Part shown: piece after piece, positions 9,189 through 19,052 of the stretch | How the letters are laid out: every line of letters begins with the position of its first letter | Position numbering within the stretch: the stretch's first letter is position 1 | Assembly (NCBI RefSeq): GCF_014646055.1 | Contig: NZ_BMMS01000007.1 | Span: 62,001-126,000 of the forward strand | From: Wenjunlia tyrosinilytica | Lineage (GTDB): Bacteria; Actinomycetota; Actinomycetes; Streptomycetales; Streptomycetaceae | DNA: 64,000 nucleotides | Reading direction: 5' to 3' | The notes under the pieces: generated by a model | Databases searched by the model: none | What the model was told of the DNA's origin: nothing | The model's input: only the letters and a program-made list of their open reading frames with translations | Translations under genes and position numbers: made by a program

Positions 9189-9405
9189 CATAGGCTGGCC
9201 CTGACCAGCAGATCTTCGCCATGACCGCGTGCGAGCACGCGGCGGGAGCCAAGGACAATTCCCGCCAAAGACGGCCCTGAAACCAGACGTCGGGTGTGAC
9301 TTGCGCGACGACAAACGGTTGGGACCTGCATGAACCCTGCGGGTAGGCGTAGCCTTGTTTCCCGCTGTCCACCATTCAAGGAAGCGGAAGAGGGCGGTTG
9401 CCGCC

Positions 9406-12400
9406 GTGTCGCCACAGTCCCCCAATACATCGAGTTCCCCCGGTCTTCGACCGGGCGGTTCCTCCACGACAGACTCGAACGGAGCGGGCGCGAGCCCGGC
9501 CGCGGGCTTCGGCCCGAACGAGTGGCTCGTGGACGAGATCTACCAGCAGTACCTCCAGGACCCGAACTCGGTAGACCGAGCCTGGTGGGACTTCTTCGCC
9601 GACTACAAGCCCGGCCCGGACACGGGTTCCGCCGTGGCCCCCGGCGCCGACGCCGACCAGGCGCCCGCGCCGCAGGCCGCGGCTTCGGCCGCCACCGCAT
9701 CCGCCCCCACGACGGCGCAGCCCGCCGAGACCGCCCCCGCACCGGCCTCGACGAAGCCCGCTCCGGCTGCCGCCGCTCCCCCGGCGGCGCCCGCCGCGCC
9801 CGCCGCGCCCGCCGCCAAGCCCGCCACCCCGGCTGAGAGGCCCGCGCCGAAGCCGGCCGCGAAGGCCGCCGACGCGGCGGGCGCCGAGGGGCCCGAGCTC
9901 GTGACGCTGCGGGGACCCGCCGCCGCCGTCGCGAAGAACATGAACGCCTCCCTGGAGCTGCCCACGGCCACGTCCGTGCGCGCCATCCCGGTGAAGTTGC
10001 TGATCGACAACCGCATCGTCATCAACAACCACCTCAAGCGCGCCCGCGGCGGCAAGGTCTCCTTCACGCACCTCATCGGCTACGCGATGGTGCAGGCGCT
10101 CAAGGCCATGCCCTCGATGAACCACTCGTTCACCGAGAAGGACGGCAAGCCGACGCTGGTCAAGCCCGACCACGTCAACCTCGGCCTCGCCATCGACCTG
10201 GTCAAGCCGAACGGCGACCGGCAGCTGGTGGTCGCGGCGATCAAGAAGGCCGAGACGCTCAACTTCTTCGAGTTCTGGCAGGCGTACGAGGACATCGTCC
10301 GCCGTGCCCGCGCGAACAAGCTGACGATGGACGACTTCACCGGGGTCACCGCCTCGCTGACCAACCCCGGCGGCATCGGCACCGTCCACTCCGTGCCGCG
10401 GCTGATGCCCGGCCAGGGCCTGATCGTCGGCGTCGGCGCGATGGAGTACCCGGCGGAGTTCCAGGGCACGTCCCAGGACACCCTGAACCGCCTGGGCATC
10501 TCCAAGGTCATGACGCTGACCAGCACCTACGACCACCGGGTCATCCAGGGCGCCGCCTCCGGCGAGTTCCTGCGGGTGATGAACCAGCTCCTGCTGGGCG
10601 AGAACGGCTTCTACGACGAGGTCTTCGAGGCGCTGCGCATCCCCTACGAGCCGGTCCGCTGGCTCAAGGACATCGACGCCACGCACGACGACGACGTCAA
10701 CAAGGCCGCCCGCGTCTTCGAGCTGATCCACTCCTACCGGGTCCGCGGCCACGTCATGGCCGACACCGACCCGCTGGAGTACCGCCAGCGCAAGCACCCG
10801 GACCTCGACATCATCGAGCACGGCCTCACCCTGTGGGACCTCGAGCGCGAGTTCGCGGTCGGCGGCTTCGCGGGCAAGTCGATGATGAAGCTGCGCGACG
10901 TCCTCGGCGTGCTGCGCGACTCGTACTGCCGCACCACCGGCATCGAGTTCATGCACATCCAGGACCCCAAGCAGCGCAAGTGGATCCAGGACCGCGTCGA
11001 GCGCCCGCACGCCAAGCCGGAGCGCGAGGAACAGCTGCGGATCCTGCGCCGCCTCAACGCCGCCGAGGCGTTCGAGACGTTCCTCCAGACCAAGTACGTC
11101 GGCCAGAAGCGCTTCTCGCTCGAGGGCGGCGAGTCGGTCATCCCGCTGCTGGACTCCGTGCTCGACGCGGCCGCCGAGTCCCGCCTGGACGAGGTCGTCG
11201 TCGGCATGGCCCACCGCGGCCGCCTCAACGTCCTGGCGAACATCGTCGGCAAGTCGTACGCCCAGATCTTCCGCGAGTTCGAGGGCAACCTCGACCCGAA
11301 GTCGATGCACGGCTCGGGCGACGTGAAGTACCACCTGGGCGCCCAAGGCACCTTCACCGGTCTCGACGGCGAGCAGATCGCGGTCTCGCTGACCGCGAAC
11401 CCCTCGCACCTCGAGGCGGTCGACCCGGTGCTCGAGGGTGTCGCCCGCGCCAAGCAGGACATCATCAACAAGGCGGGCACGGACTTCACTGTCCTGCCGG
11501 TCCTGCTGCACGGCGACGCGGCCTTCGCGGGCCAAGGTGTCGTGGCGGAGACGCTCAACATGTCGCAGCTGCGCGGCTACCGCACCGGCGGCAGCGTGCA
11601 TGTCGTGATCAACAACCAGGTCGGCTTCACCGCCGCCCCGGCCGCGTCCCGCTCGTCGATGTACGCCACCGACGTCGCGCGCATGATCGAGGCGCCGATC
11701 TTCCACGTCAACGGCGACGACCCGGAGGCCGTGGTCCGCGTGGCGCGGCTGGCCTTCGAGTTCCGCCAGGCGTTCAACAAGGACGTCGTGATCGACCTCA
11801 TCTGCTACCGCCGCCGCGGTCACAACGAGGCCGACAACCCGTCGTTCACCCAGCCGCTGATGTACGACCTGATCGACAAGAAGCGCTCGGTGCGCAAGCT
11901 CTACACCGAGTCGCTGATCGGCCGGGGCGACATCACGCTGGAAGAGGCCGAGCAGGCGCTCAAGGACTACCAGGACCAGCTGGAGAAGGTCTTCACGGAG
12001 GTCCGCGAGGCCGCGTCCGCCCCGGCTCCGGCCGAGGTGCCGCAGGCGCAGCCGGAGTTCCCGGTGGCCGTGAACACGGCGATCTCCCAGGAGGTCGTCA
12101 AGCGGATCGCCGAGTCCCAGGTCTCCCTGCCCGAGCGGGTCCACGTCCACCCGCGTCTGCTGCCGCAGCTCCAGCGCCGCGCGGCCATGGTCGAGGACGG
12201 CACGATCGACTGGGCCATGGGCGAGACCCTCGCCATCGGTTCGCTGCTGATGGAGGGCACGCCGGTCCGGCTCGCCGGACAGGACTCCCGCCGCGGCACG
12301 TTCGGCCAGCGCCACGCGGTGCTGGTGGACCGCGACACCGGCGAGGACTACACCCCGCTGCTGTACCTGTCCCCGGACCAGGCCCGGTACAACGTCTACG

Positions 12401-13254
12401 ACTCGCTCCTGAGCGAGTACGCGGCGATGGGCTTCGAGTACGGCTACTCCCTCGCCCGCCCGGACACGCTGGTGATGTGGGAGGCGCAGTTCGGCGACTT
12501 CGTCAACGGCGCCCAGACCATCGTGGACGAGTTCATCACCTCGGCCGAGCAGAAGTGGGGCCAGACCTCCGGCGTCACCCTGCTGCTGCCGCACGGCTAC
12601 GAGGGCCAGGGCCCGGACCACTCCTCGGCCCGGATCGAGCGCTTCCTCCAGGAGTGCGCGCAGAACAACATGACGGTGGCCATGCCCACCCTGCCGTCGA
12701 ACTACTTCCACCTTCTGCGCTGGCAGGTGCACAACCCGCACCACAAGCCGCTGATCGTCTTCACCCCGAAGTCGATGCTCCGGCTCAAGGCCGCCACCTC
12801 GAAGGTGGAGGAGTTCACCAGCGGGCAGTTCCAGCCGGTCATCGGCGACTCCAAGGTCGAGCCGGCGGCGGTCCGCAAGGTCGTCTTCTGCTCCGGCAAG
12901 GTCTACTACGACCTGGACGCGGCCCGTCAGCAGCGCGGGATCACCGATACGGCGCTGGTCCGCATCGAGCGGCTGTACCCGCTGCCCGGCGCGGAGATCC
13001 AGGCGGAGCTGGCCAAGTACACGCAGGCCCAGAAGTACGTGTGGGCCCAGGAGGAGCCGGCGAACCAGGGTGCCTGGCCGTTCATCGCGCTCAACCTGAT
13101 CGACCACCTGGACCTGGTCCTCGGTGCGGCGCCCGACAACGCGGACCGGCTGCGCCGTGTCTCGCGTCCGTCGTCCTCGTCGCCCGCGGTGGGCTCGGCG
13201 AAGCGCCACCAGGCGCAGCAGCAGGAGATCATCGACGAGGTCTACTCGCTCTGA
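9406..13254 (+). CDS. kgd: Multifunctional 2-oxoglutarate dehydrogenase (E1/E2 fusion, KGD/SucA type)
   Basis: A 1282-residue TCA-cycle enzyme of the actinobacterial type in which a succinyltransferase (E2) core is fused to the thiamine-dependent E1. Seen in order: an E1 leader ([18 protein letters not shown]), an Ala/Pro-rich linker (about 80-160), the acyltransferase core with catalytic His377 in YDHRVIQG, then the E1 domain with the thiamine/Mg motif GDAAFAGQG near residue 703 and a C-terminal transketolase domain. There is no lipoyl domain, as expected for this family, which uses the lipoyl arm of a separate E2. GTG 9406 is chosen because homologues start at this SPQSP sequence; the longer frame from 9355 has no support. 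Confidence 0.95.
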   Translation: MSPQSPNTSSSPGLRPGGSSTTDSNGAGASPAAGFGPNEWLVDEIYQQYLQDPNSVDRAWWDFFADYKPGPDTGSAVAPGADADQAPAPQAAASAATASAPTTAQPAETAPAPASTKPAPAAAAPPAAPAAPAAPAAKPATPAERPAPKPAAKAADAAGAEGPELVTLRGPAAAVAKNMNASLELPTATSVRAIPVKLLIDNRIVINNHLKRARGGKVSFTHLIGYAMVQALKAMPSMNHSFTEKDGKPTLVKPDHVNLGLAIDLVKPNGDRQLVVAAIKKAETLNFFEFWQAYEDIVRRARANKLTMDDFTGVTASLTNPGGIGTVHSVPRLMPGQGLIVGVGAMEYPAEFQGTSQDTLNRLGISKVMTLTSTYDHRVIQGAASGEFLRVMNQLLLGENGFYDEVFEALRIPYEPVRWLKDIDATHDDDVNKAARVFELIHSYRVRGHVMADTDPLEYRQRKHPDLDIIEHGLTLWDLEREFAVGGFAGKSMMKLRDVLGVLRDSYCRTTGIEFMHIQDPKQRKWIQDRVERPHAKPEREEQLRILRRLNAAEAFETFLQTKYVGQKRFSLEGGESVIPLLDSVLDAAAESRLDEVVVGMAHRGRLNVLANIVGKSYAQIFREFEGNLDPKSMHGSGDVKYHLGAQGTFTGLDGEQIAVSLTANPSHLEAVDPVLEGVARAKQDIINKAGTDFTVLPVLLHGDAAFAGQGVVAETLNMSQLRGYRTGGSVHVVINNQVGFTAAPAASRSSMYATDVARMIEAPIFHVNGDDPEAVVRVARLAFEFRQAFNKDVVIDLICYRRRGHNEADNPSFTQPLMYDLIDKKRSVRKLYTESLIGRGDITLEEAEQALKDYQDQLEKVFTEVREAASAPAPAEVPQAQPEFPVAVNTAISQEVVKRIAESQVSLPERVHVHPRLLPQLQRRAAMVEDGTIDWAMGETLAIGSLLMEGTPVRLAGQDSRRGTFGQRHAVLVDRDTGEDYTPLLYLSPDQARYNVYDSLLSEYAAMGFEYGYSLARPDTLVMWEAQFGDFVNGAQTIVDEFITSAEQKWGQTSGVTLLLPHGYEGQGPDHSSARIERFLQECAQNNMTVAMPTLPSNYFHLLRWQVHNPHHKPLIVFTPKSMLRLKAATSKVEEFTSGQFQPVIGDSKVEPAAVRKVVFCSGKVYYDLDAARQQRGITDTALVRIERLYPLPGAEIQAELAKYTQAQKYVWAQEEPANQGAWPFIALNLIDHLDLVLGAAPDNADRLRRVSRPSSSSPAVGSAKRHQAQQQEIIDEVYSL

Positions 13255-13290
13255 CGGCTGAGTGAGTAGGGTCCGCGGGACCTTCGAGGT

Positions 13291-14232
13291 CTACGCAGGC
13301 TGAACCGGAGCCCGGTCCCTCTTGGGGGCCGGGCTCCCTCGCAGTAGCGCCAGCAGATGCGCCGGCGAGGCGGGGAGCGTGGCGAACACCGCCCCGGACG
13401 GTCCCGCCGTGGTGGGCCCCTCCTCCAGCGGTATGACACAGCGGATGTGTTCGGCGACATGGGCGGAGCGCTCGGGATCGGTGCGCTCCAGCAGAGCGGT
13501 CGCCTCGCCCCAGACCTTGCGCCACCGCAGGCGCCGCGCGGGCTGGAGCCTGCCGGCGGGAGTCCCGTTGGCGGGCGCGCGGAAGGGGTCGAGGTCGTCC
13601 AGGACCGCCCTGGCGCCGGGCAGCGGATGCAGGGGAAGCCAGCTCGGGTCCGCCGACCGCCACACTCCGGGCCGCCAGCCCCTCCGCAGCACGATCACCT
13701 GTCCGCCCGGCCTGGGCAGATGGATCCTGACGATGTCGGTGGTGCCGGTCACCAGCACCCGGTGTCCCTCGGGGGCGGCGACGGCGCCGAGGGCGGGCAG
13801 GGCGAGCACTCCGGCGCGCGGCAGGAGTTCGACGCTGAAGGGGCGGCCGGCGCGCAGGGCGGCGCAGGCGGCGACGGCGGCCAGGTGTTCGAGGTCAAGG
13901 GCGAGCGCGGAGTCTTCCCCGCCCCCGGTCGTGCCTCCTGTGGCGGCCCCTGCCCCGGCGCCGGCTTCGCTCATGGCCCCGGCGCCGGCTTCGCTCACGG
14001 GCCAGTTCCCGTTGCCCGCGGGGTCCTGGCCGAGGCGGCGCAGGCACTGCTCGGCCCAGCCGGAGACGGTGGGATAGGCGAGGACCTTGTGCACCGCGTC
14101 GGGGTCGGTGCTCCAGGCCGTGTCGAGCAGCCGCCAGTGCTCCTCGAGCCGGGCCGGAAGCCGCTCCGGCCAGGAGCGGCCGGCGACCGCGTCCCGGAGG
14201 GAGCGCAGCTGTCGGGCAACGATGTCGGCCAT
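13291..14232 (-). CDS. C-terminally truncated relative of HEXXH-motif peptide-modification proteins
   Basis: A 313-residue protein from ATG 14232, which has an excellent GAGGGGGG ribosome binding site. Helical N-terminal half (RQLRSLRDAV, LAYPTVSGWAEQ), an Ala/Gly-rich linker with a short internal duplication (SEAGAGA twice), LAAVAACAALRAGRPFSVEL, a beta-rich part with VLDDLDPFR, and a stop soon after GAVFATLPASPAHLLALL. The HEXXH putative peptide-hydroxylase family shows the same plan, but there this segment runs straight into the VHExxH metal site. Here the metal-binding motif and everything beyond are missing. It is either a non-catalytic descendant or a decaying gene. The family call is from pattern memory. 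Confidence 0.55.
   Translation of the reverse strand: MADIVARQLRSLRDAVAGRSWPERLPARLEEHWRLLDTAWSTDPDAVHKVLAYPTVSGWAEQCLRRLGQDPAGNGNWPVSEAGAGAMSEAGAGAGAATGGTTGGGEDSALALDLEHLAAVAACAALRAGRPFSVELLPRAGVLALPALGAVAAPEGHRVLVTGTTDIVRIHLPRPGGQVIVLRRGWRPGVWRSADPSWLPLHPLPGARAVLDDLDPFRAPANGTPAGRLQPARRLRWRKVWGEATALLERTDPERSAHVAEHIRCVIPLEEGPTTAGPSGAVFATLPASPAHLLALLRGSPAPKRDRAPVQPA
13307..13337. terminator. Terminator hairpin after kgd, inside the end of the convergent gene
   Basis: GGAGCCCGG and CCGGGCTCC form a perfect 9-bp stem about 50 bases after the kgd stop. The hairpin lies within the last codons of the opposing truncated HEXXH-family gene (13291-14232), so that gene's final residues are read from terminator DNA. 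Confidence 0.7.
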
Positions 14233-14365
14233 GCCTGCCCCCCTCGCCTTGCCCGTCAGGCTAGCCCCACAACGGCGTCGTGGGAGCCCTGATGGCGGCT
14301 TTCCCGCCACGGTCGCCGGGCGGATAACCTGTCCGGGTTGTCCCGTCACATTCCCGGAGTGTCCC

Positions 14366-14545
14366 TTGTACTTCACCGACCGCGGCATCGAGGAGCTGGA
14401 GAACCGTCGTGGCGAAGAGGAAGTCACGTACGAGTGGCTGGCCGAGCGGCTGCGCGAGTTCGTCGACCTGAACCCCGAGTTCGAGATCCCCGTCGAGCGT
14501 CTGGCCACGTGGCTGGCCCGGCTCGACGACGAGGACGACGAGTAG
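14366..14545 (+). CDS. DUF6104-type small acidic protein
   Basis: A 59-residue protein read from a TTG start with CGGAG just upstream: initiator followed by YFTDRGIEELENRRGEEEV, then LAERLREFVDLNPEF and an acidic tail (LDDEDDE). This short protein is highly conserved in Streptomyces; its function is unknown to me. The high charge and absence of membrane segments point to a soluble cytoplasmic partner protein. It is divergent from the truncated HEXXH gene. Confidence 0.85.
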   Translation: MYFTDRGIEELENRRGEEEVTYEWLAERLREFVDLNPEFEIPVERLATWLARLDDEDDE

Positions 14546-14610
14546 GCCGAGAGCCCGGACAGCGGCGTCGAACGAGCCAGCGGCGTGTATCGCGAGACCG
14601 CCGCGACACC

Positions 14611-14668
14611 TTGACATCCCCAGCACGCGATATATCGTGTCTTTCACAAGACGCGATATGTTGCGTGT
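14611..14668 (+). promoter_or_regulatory. Promoter and two palindromic operators for the DUF4097-PadR operon
   Basis: TTGACA (14611-14616) and TATCGT (14633-14638), 16 bases apart, form a good vegetative promoter. Overlapping it is ACGCGATATATCGTGT (14625-14640), and a second copy ACGCGATATGTTGCGTGT lies at 14651-14668. A degenerate half-site GTATCGCGAG occurs at 14587-14596. ATAT-centred ACGCGATAT palindromes are characteristic of PadR regulators, and the second gene of the operon is a PadR protein, so autoregulation is inferred. Confidence 0.7.
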
Positions 14669-14695
14669 CTGCCTACCCGCATCAGGAGGGCCGGG

Positions 14696-15568
14696 ATGCC
14701 TCAGTGGACCATTGAAGAACCACGGAAGCTGACCTTCGACAGCGAGATCAGCAGTCTGCATGTGCGGATCGTCGGTGGAACGGTCAACGTCGTGGGGACC
14801 GACGAGGGTTCCTCGAGGCTCGAGGTCACCGAGATCGACGGCCCAGCGCTGATCGTCAGCAAGGACGGCAGCACGCTCACCGTGGCGTACGAGGACCTTC
14901 CCTGGAAGGGCCTGCTGGGCTGGCTCGACCGCAAGGGCTGGCGGCGCAGGGCCGTGGTCTCCGTCGCCGTCCCCATCGGCACCCGCGTGGAGCTCGGCGT
15001 CGTCAGCGCCTGCGCGGTCGTCTCCGGCATCGGGGGCCGCACCTCGGTGCGCGGTGTCAACGGGGACACCACGCTGGTCGGCGTCAGCGGCTCCGTCGAC
15101 GCCAACACCGTCTCGGGCAATGTCGACGCCCAGGCCGTTTCCGGCGACCTCAAGGTCAACACCGTCTCCGGCGAGCTCACCGTCGTGGAGGGCACCGGCG
15201 GCCGGGTCAAGGCGGACTCGGTCAGCGGCGGGATGGTGCTCGACCTCGACCCCCGTACCGGCACGGACGTACGCCTCAACACCGTCTCCGGCGAGGTGGC
15301 CATCCGCCTGCCCGACCCGGGCGACGCCAAGGTGGACGCCAACACCGCCAGCGGCGCCGTCTCCAACGCCTTCGACGAGCTGCGCCTGACCAACCAGTGG
15401 GGCGCCAAGCGGCTGACCGGCACCCTCGGCAAGGGCAACGGCAAGCTGCGTGTCACCACCGTCTCCGGCTCCGTCGCGCTCCTGCGCAAGCCCCCCGCCG
15501 AGGAGGAGTTCGTGGACGCCCCCCGCGACGCGCGAGACCCGGAAGACCCGGAAGGAAAGGTCCTGTGA
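14696..15568 (+). CDS. DUF4097 repeat (putative adhesin-like) protein
   Basis: A 290-residue protein made largely of a repeating beta motif with VSG or TSG at each turn (VSGNVDAQ, VSGDLKVN, VSGELTVV, VSGEVAIR, ASGAVSNA), as in DUF4097 beta-solenoids. No signal peptide or membrane segment is visible, so it probably acts in the cytoplasm despite the adhesin label. AGGAGGG precedes ATG 14696. Its stop shares an A with the start of the PadR gene (TGATG), so the two are coupled; pairing of DUF4097 with PadR is common in Streptomyces. Confidence 0.85.
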   Translation: MPQWTIEEPRKLTFDSEISSLHVRIVGGTVNVVGTDEGSSRLEVTEIDGPALIVSKDGSTLTVAYEDLPWKGLLGWLDRKGWRRRAVVSVAVPIGTRVELGVVSACAVVSGIGGRTSVRGVNGDTTLVGVSGSVDANTVSGNVDAQAVSGDLKVNTVSGELTVVEGTGGRVKADSVSGGMVLDLDPRTGTDVRLNTVSGEVAIRLPDPGDAKVDANTASGAVSNAFDELRLTNQWGAKRLTGTLGKGNGKLRVTTVSGSVALLRKPPAEEEFVDAPRDARDPEDPEGKVL

Positions 15569-16671
15569 TGGCGCCCGTCTTCGGCCACGGCAGGCTGCGC
15601 CTGTACCTGCTCAAGCTCCTCGACGAGGCCCCGCGGCACGGCTACGAGGTGATCCGCCTGCTGGAGGAGCGCTTCCACGGCCTGTACGCACCCTCGGCCG
15701 GCACGGTCTATCCGCGTCTGGCCAAGCTGGAACAGGAAGGGCTGGTCACCCACACCACCGAGGGCGGCCGCAAGGTCTACTCCCTCACCGACACCGGTCG
15801 CTCCGAACTCGCCGACCGGCACGGCGAACTCGCCGATCTCGAGCGCGAGATCCGTGATTCCGTCGCCGAGCTCGCCGCCGAGATCCGCGAGGACGTGCGC
15901 GGCTCGGCCCGCGACCTGCGCGAGGAGATGCGCGCCGCCGCCGAGCAGGCCCGTAGCCCGCAGGGGCATGCCTGGGAGGGCGGTCGCGGCGACAAGGAGG
16001 CATGGAAGCAGGCCAAGGACGAGTGGGCCCGCGCCAAGCAGGAGTGGAAGGAGCAGGCCCGCCAGGCCAAGGAGGAGAGCCGCAAGGCCAAGGAGGAGGC
16101 CAAGCAGGCCCGCCGCCAGGCGATCCAGGACCAACTGCACACCCGCGACGAGGTGATGCGGATCAGGAAGCGGGTGCAGGAGCAGGTCCAGGAGCACCTC
16201 AAGCGCGGTGACTGGCCGACCGGGGTGATCGAGGGGATCGGCGAGCTGACGAGGGAACTCGCCTCGCTGGCCGACCCCGACCGGCACGGCCACCACGGGG
16301 CCCGCGGCAGCCACGACGTTCACGGCACCCACGGCACCCACGATGTGCACGACGGCCACGATGTGCACGACGGCCACGACGGCCGCGACGGCCTCGGCAA
16401 GGAGACCCGCACCGTCGAGGGGGACGACCTGCCCTTCGCCGCCTCCGACTTCGACGCTGCGGACCTCCTCGAGCCGGAGTGGGCCAAGGCCGAGGACTCC
16501 CTGTCCAAGGACCCGGCGAGGGACCTCGAACGGCTGCTGGACCGCTTCCGCGACGATGTGCGGGACGCCGCCCGGGACAATGGCGTCACCACCGACCAGC
16601 TGAGGCAGGCCCGCCGCCATCTGTCCACGGCCGCGGCCCACGTCGTCGCCATCCTGCGCGGCGGGAATTAG
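15568..16671 (+). CDS. PadR-family transcriptional regulator with long coiled-coil and His/Asp-rich tail
   Basis: A 367-residue protein. Residues 1-85 are a PadR winged helix (RLYLLKLLDEAPRHGYEVI, GTVYPRLAKLEQEGLV, YSLTDTG). A long Lys/Glu/Ala coiled coil follows (KQAKDEWARAKQEWKEQA), then a His/Asp/Gly-rich linker around residues 245-275 built from 18-bp DNA repeats (HDVHDGHDVHDGHDG). A helical end contains LERLLDRFRDDVRDAARD. Ordinary PadR proteins are about 110-200 residues long. It probably represses its own operon through the ACGCGATAT palindromes upstream. The His-rich stretch might bind metal, but this is only a suggestion. Confidence 0.85.
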   Translation: MAPVFGHGRLRLYLLKLLDEAPRHGYEVIRLLEERFHGLYAPSAGTVYPRLAKLEQEGLVTHTTEGGRKVYSLTDTGRSELADRHGELADLEREIRDSVAELAAEIREDVRGSARDLREEMRAAAEQARSPQGHAWEGGRGDKEAWKQAKDEWARAKQEWKEQARQAKEESRKAKEEAKQARRQAIQDQLHTRDEVMRIRKRVQEQVQEHLKRGDWPTGVIEGIGELTRELASLADPDRHGHHGARGSHDVHGTHGTHDVHDGHDVHDGHDGRDGLGKETRTVEGDDLPFAASDFDAADLLEPEWAKAEDSLSKDPARDLERLLDRFRDDVRDAARDNGVTTDQLRQARRHLSTAAAHVVAILRGGN

Positions 16672-16695
16672 GGCACCCGGACGGACATACGGAGT

Positions 16696-16740
16696 CAGGA
16701 GAAGGGGCGCTCGCGGCCACCGCGAGCGCCCCTTCTCCTG
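16696..16740. terminator. Very strong bidirectional terminator
   Basis: Two perfectly complementary 21-base arms (16696-16716 and 16720-16740) with a CCA loop separate the convergent PadR and oxidoreductase genes. It is among the longest perfect hairpins in the window. Confidence 0.88.
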
Positions 16741-16761
16741 GGCCGGCTGGGCCCGCACCGG

Positions 16762-17724
16762 CTACATGGTCAGCACGATCTTCCCGAAGAGGTCGCCCTC
16801 GGCGATCTTCTCGAAGCCCTCACGGGCCCGGTCCAGCGGCAGCACCGAGTCGATCACCGGACGCACCCCCGTGGTGGCGCAGAAGTTGAGAAGGCCCGCC
16901 AGTTCCTCCTTCGTGCCCATGGTCGAACCCACGACCTTGAGCTCCAGGAAGAAGATGCGGTTGAGTTCGGCGGCGGGCGGGTTGGGGCCGCTGGTGGCGC
17001 CGGAGATGACCAGCGTTCCGCCGGCCTTGAGGGACTTCACCGAGTGGGACCAGGTCGCGGCGCCGACCGTCTCGATGACGGCGTCGACGCGCTCGGGCAG
17101 GCGAGCGCCGGGCTCGACGGCCTCGAGGGCGCCGAGCTCCACCGCGCGCTTGCGCTTGGCCTCGTCCCGGCTGGTGGCGAAGACCCGAAGGCCGGCCGCC
17201 CTCCCGAGCGCGATGGCCGCGGTGGCCACACCCCCGCCGGCGCCCTGCACGAGCACCGAGTCGCCGGGGCTGACGTTCGCGTTGGTGAAGAGCATGCGGT
17301 AGGCGGTCAGCCAGGCCGTGGGCAGGCAGGCGGCCTCCTCGAAGGAGATCCCCTTGGGCTTGGGCAGCACGTTCCACGCGGGGACGGCCACCTTCTCGGC
17401 GAAGGTGCCCTGGTAGCGCTCGGTCAGGATCGAGCGGGGCTCCTCGGGGCCGACCCCGTGGCCGGTCTGGCCGATGACGGAGTGGATGACGACCTCGTTG
17501 CCGTCCTCGTCCAGACCCGCCCCGTCGCAGCCGAGGATCATCGGCAGGCTCTCCTCCCCGAGTCCCACCCCGCGCAGCGACCACAGGTCGTGGTGGTTGA
17601 TCGAGGCGGCCTTGAGGGTGACGGTTGTCCAGGCGGGGCGTGCTTCGGGCTCGGGGCGGTCCCCCAGTTCGAGGCCGTCGAGCGGCTGGTCACGGTCGAT
17701 GCGGGCGGCATAGGCAGCGAACAT
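16762..17724 (-). CDS. Zinc-type alcohol dehydrogenase/quinone oxidoreductase-like protein
   Basis: A 320-residue medium-chain dehydrogenase/reductase. Starts MFAAYAARIDRDQPL; GroES-like N-domain with INHHDLWSLRGVG and LGCDGAGLDEDGNEV; Rossmann domain with VLVQGAGGGVATAAI for NADP(H) binding; ends GDLFGKIVLTM. Catalytic-zinc ligands of classical alcohol dehydrogenases are not evident, so a quinone-oxidoreductase-like role is likelier. ATG 17724 is chosen because AGGG lies eight bases upstream; ATG 17730 is also possible. It faces the PadR operon across a strong terminator and follows malic enzyme on the same strand. Confidence 0.85.
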   Translation of the reverse strand: MFAAYAARIDRDQPLDGLELGDRPEPEARPAWTTVTLKAASINHHDLWSLRGVGLGEESLPMILGCDGAGLDEDGNEVVIHSVIGQTGHGVGPEEPRSILTERYQGTFAEKVAVPAWNVLPKPKGISFEEAACLPTAWLTAYRMLFTNANVSPGDSVLVQGAGGGVATAAIALGRAAGLRVFATSRDEAKRKRAVELGALEAVEPGARLPERVDAVIETVGAATWSHSVKSLKAGGTLVISGATSGPNPPAAELNRIFFLELKVVGSTMGTKEELAGLLNFCATTGVRPVIDSVLPLDRAREGFEKIAEGDLFGKIVLTM

Positions 17725-17843
17725 GGCCATGACCCTAGGACGCCGGTGGTCACGGGGGAACCGGGCCTGCGTGTGACTCCCGCCGCGCTTCACCGCCGGG
17801 CCACGGCCGGGCGGTGAAGCGCGAGCGGCGAGCTGTGCCGGGG

Positions 17844-19052
17844 CTACCGGCGGGCGACGCCCTCCGCACGGGCGGCTTCGGCCACGGCCTTGGTCACGGC
17901 CGGGGCGACCCGCTCGTCGAACGGACTCGGGATGACCTTGTCCGCGCTGAGCTCGTCGGCGACCACGGCGGCCAGTGCCTCGGCCGCCGCGATCTTCATG
18001 CCCTCGGTGATCCGGGAGGCCCGCACCTGGAGGGCGCCGGCGAAGACGCCCGGGAAGGCGAGGACGTTGTTGATCTGGTTCGGGTAGTCGCTGCGGCCGG
18101 TGGCGACGACGGCCGCGTACTTGTGGGCGACGTCCGGGTGGATCTCCGGGTCGGGGTTGGCCATGGCGAAGATGAACGAGTCCTTCGCCATCGAGGCCAC
18201 CGACTCCTCGGGGACGGTCCCGCCGGACACGCCGATGAAGACGTCCGCGCCTTCGAGCGCGTCGGCCAGCGAACCCGTCAGCTTGGCCTTGTTCGTCAAC
18301 TCGGCGATCAGTCGCTTCACCTGAGTGAGATCGTCGCGGCCCTCGTGCACGATGCCCTTGCGGTCCGCGAGGGCGACATCGCCGATGCCCGCCTCCACGA
18401 GGATCTTGGCGATCGCGACACCCGCGGCGCCCGATCCGGAGATCACCGCGCGCAGGGAGCCGAGCTCGCGGCCGGTGAGCTCGGCCGCGTTGCGCAGGGC
18501 GGCCAGGGTGACGATGGCCGTGCCGTGCTGGTCGTCGTGGAAGACGGGGATGTCCACGCGGTCCTGGAGCTTGCGCTCGACCTCGAAGCACCGCGGGGCC
18601 GAGATGTCCTCGAGGTTGATTCCCCCGAACGAGGGCGCCATTCGGGCGATCGTCTCGACGAGCTCGTCCACCGCGGTGCAGTCCAGCGCGATCGGGACCG
18701 CGTCCACGCCGCCGAACTGCTTGAAGAGGATCGCCTTGCCCTCCATCACCGGGAGGGAGGCCTCTGGACCGATGTCACCGAGTCCGAGCACCGCCGTGCC
18801 GTCGGTGACGACCGCGACGACCTGGGACTTCCAGGTGTAGTCGTGCACGAGTTCCGGATGCTCCGCGATGGCCGTGCAGACCTTGGCCACGCCGGGCGTG
18901 TAGGCGAGGGACAGGTCGTCGGCGTCGCGCACCGGAACGGTCGCCCGCACCTCCATCTTGCCTCCGCGGTGGAGGGCGAACGCCGGGTCGATCAGATTCT
19001 GCTCCGGCTCACTGCCGGACTCGTTACGGGAATGGACGATCTCCGCTGCCAC
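17844..19052 (-). CDS. Malic enzyme (malate oxidoreductase, decarboxylating)
   Basis: A 402-residue enzyme converting malate to pyruvate and CO2. It has the short bacterial plan: LAYTPGVAKVC near residue 50, the metal/substrate region GGINLEDISAPRCFEVE, FHDDQHGTAIVTLAAL, and a Rossmann motif SGSGAAGVAIAKIL with IGVSGG downstream. The S. coelicolor gene at this place (SCO5261) is recalled as the NADP-dependent isoform; cofactor choice is not provable by eye here. GTG 19052 follows AAAGGGG. It links TCA intermediates to NADPH supply and lipid or antibiotic precursors. Confidence 0.92.
   Translation of the reverse strand: MAAEIVHSRNESGSEPEQNLIDPAFALHRGGKMEVRATVPVRDADDLSLAYTPGVAKVCTAIAEHPELVHDYTWKSQVVAVVTDGTAVLGLGDIGPEASLPVMEGKAILFKQFGGVDAVPIALDCTAVDELVETIARMAPSFGGINLEDISAPRCFEVERKLQDRVDIPVFHDDQHGTAIVTLAALRNAAELTGRELGSLRAVISGSGAAGVAIAKILVEAGIGDVALADRKGIVHEGRDDLTQVKRLIAELTNKAKLTGSLADALEGADVFIGVSGGTVPEESVASMAKDSFIFAMANPDPEIHPDVAHKYAAVVATGRSDYPNQINNVLAFPGVFAGALQVRASRITEGMKIAAAEALAAVVADELSADKVIPSPFDERVAPAVTKAVAEAARAEGVARR

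Noticed and set aside
9376-13209. Antisense open frame of 1277 codons across kgd
   Set aside because: Composition is that of a GC-rich shadow (Arg/Gly/Leu/Val-rich, no domain), while the plus strand carries an unmistakable enzyme.
16339-16383. CRISPR-like short repeats
   Set aside because: The repeats are contiguous, in frame and encode His/Asp-rich protein; there are no spacers.
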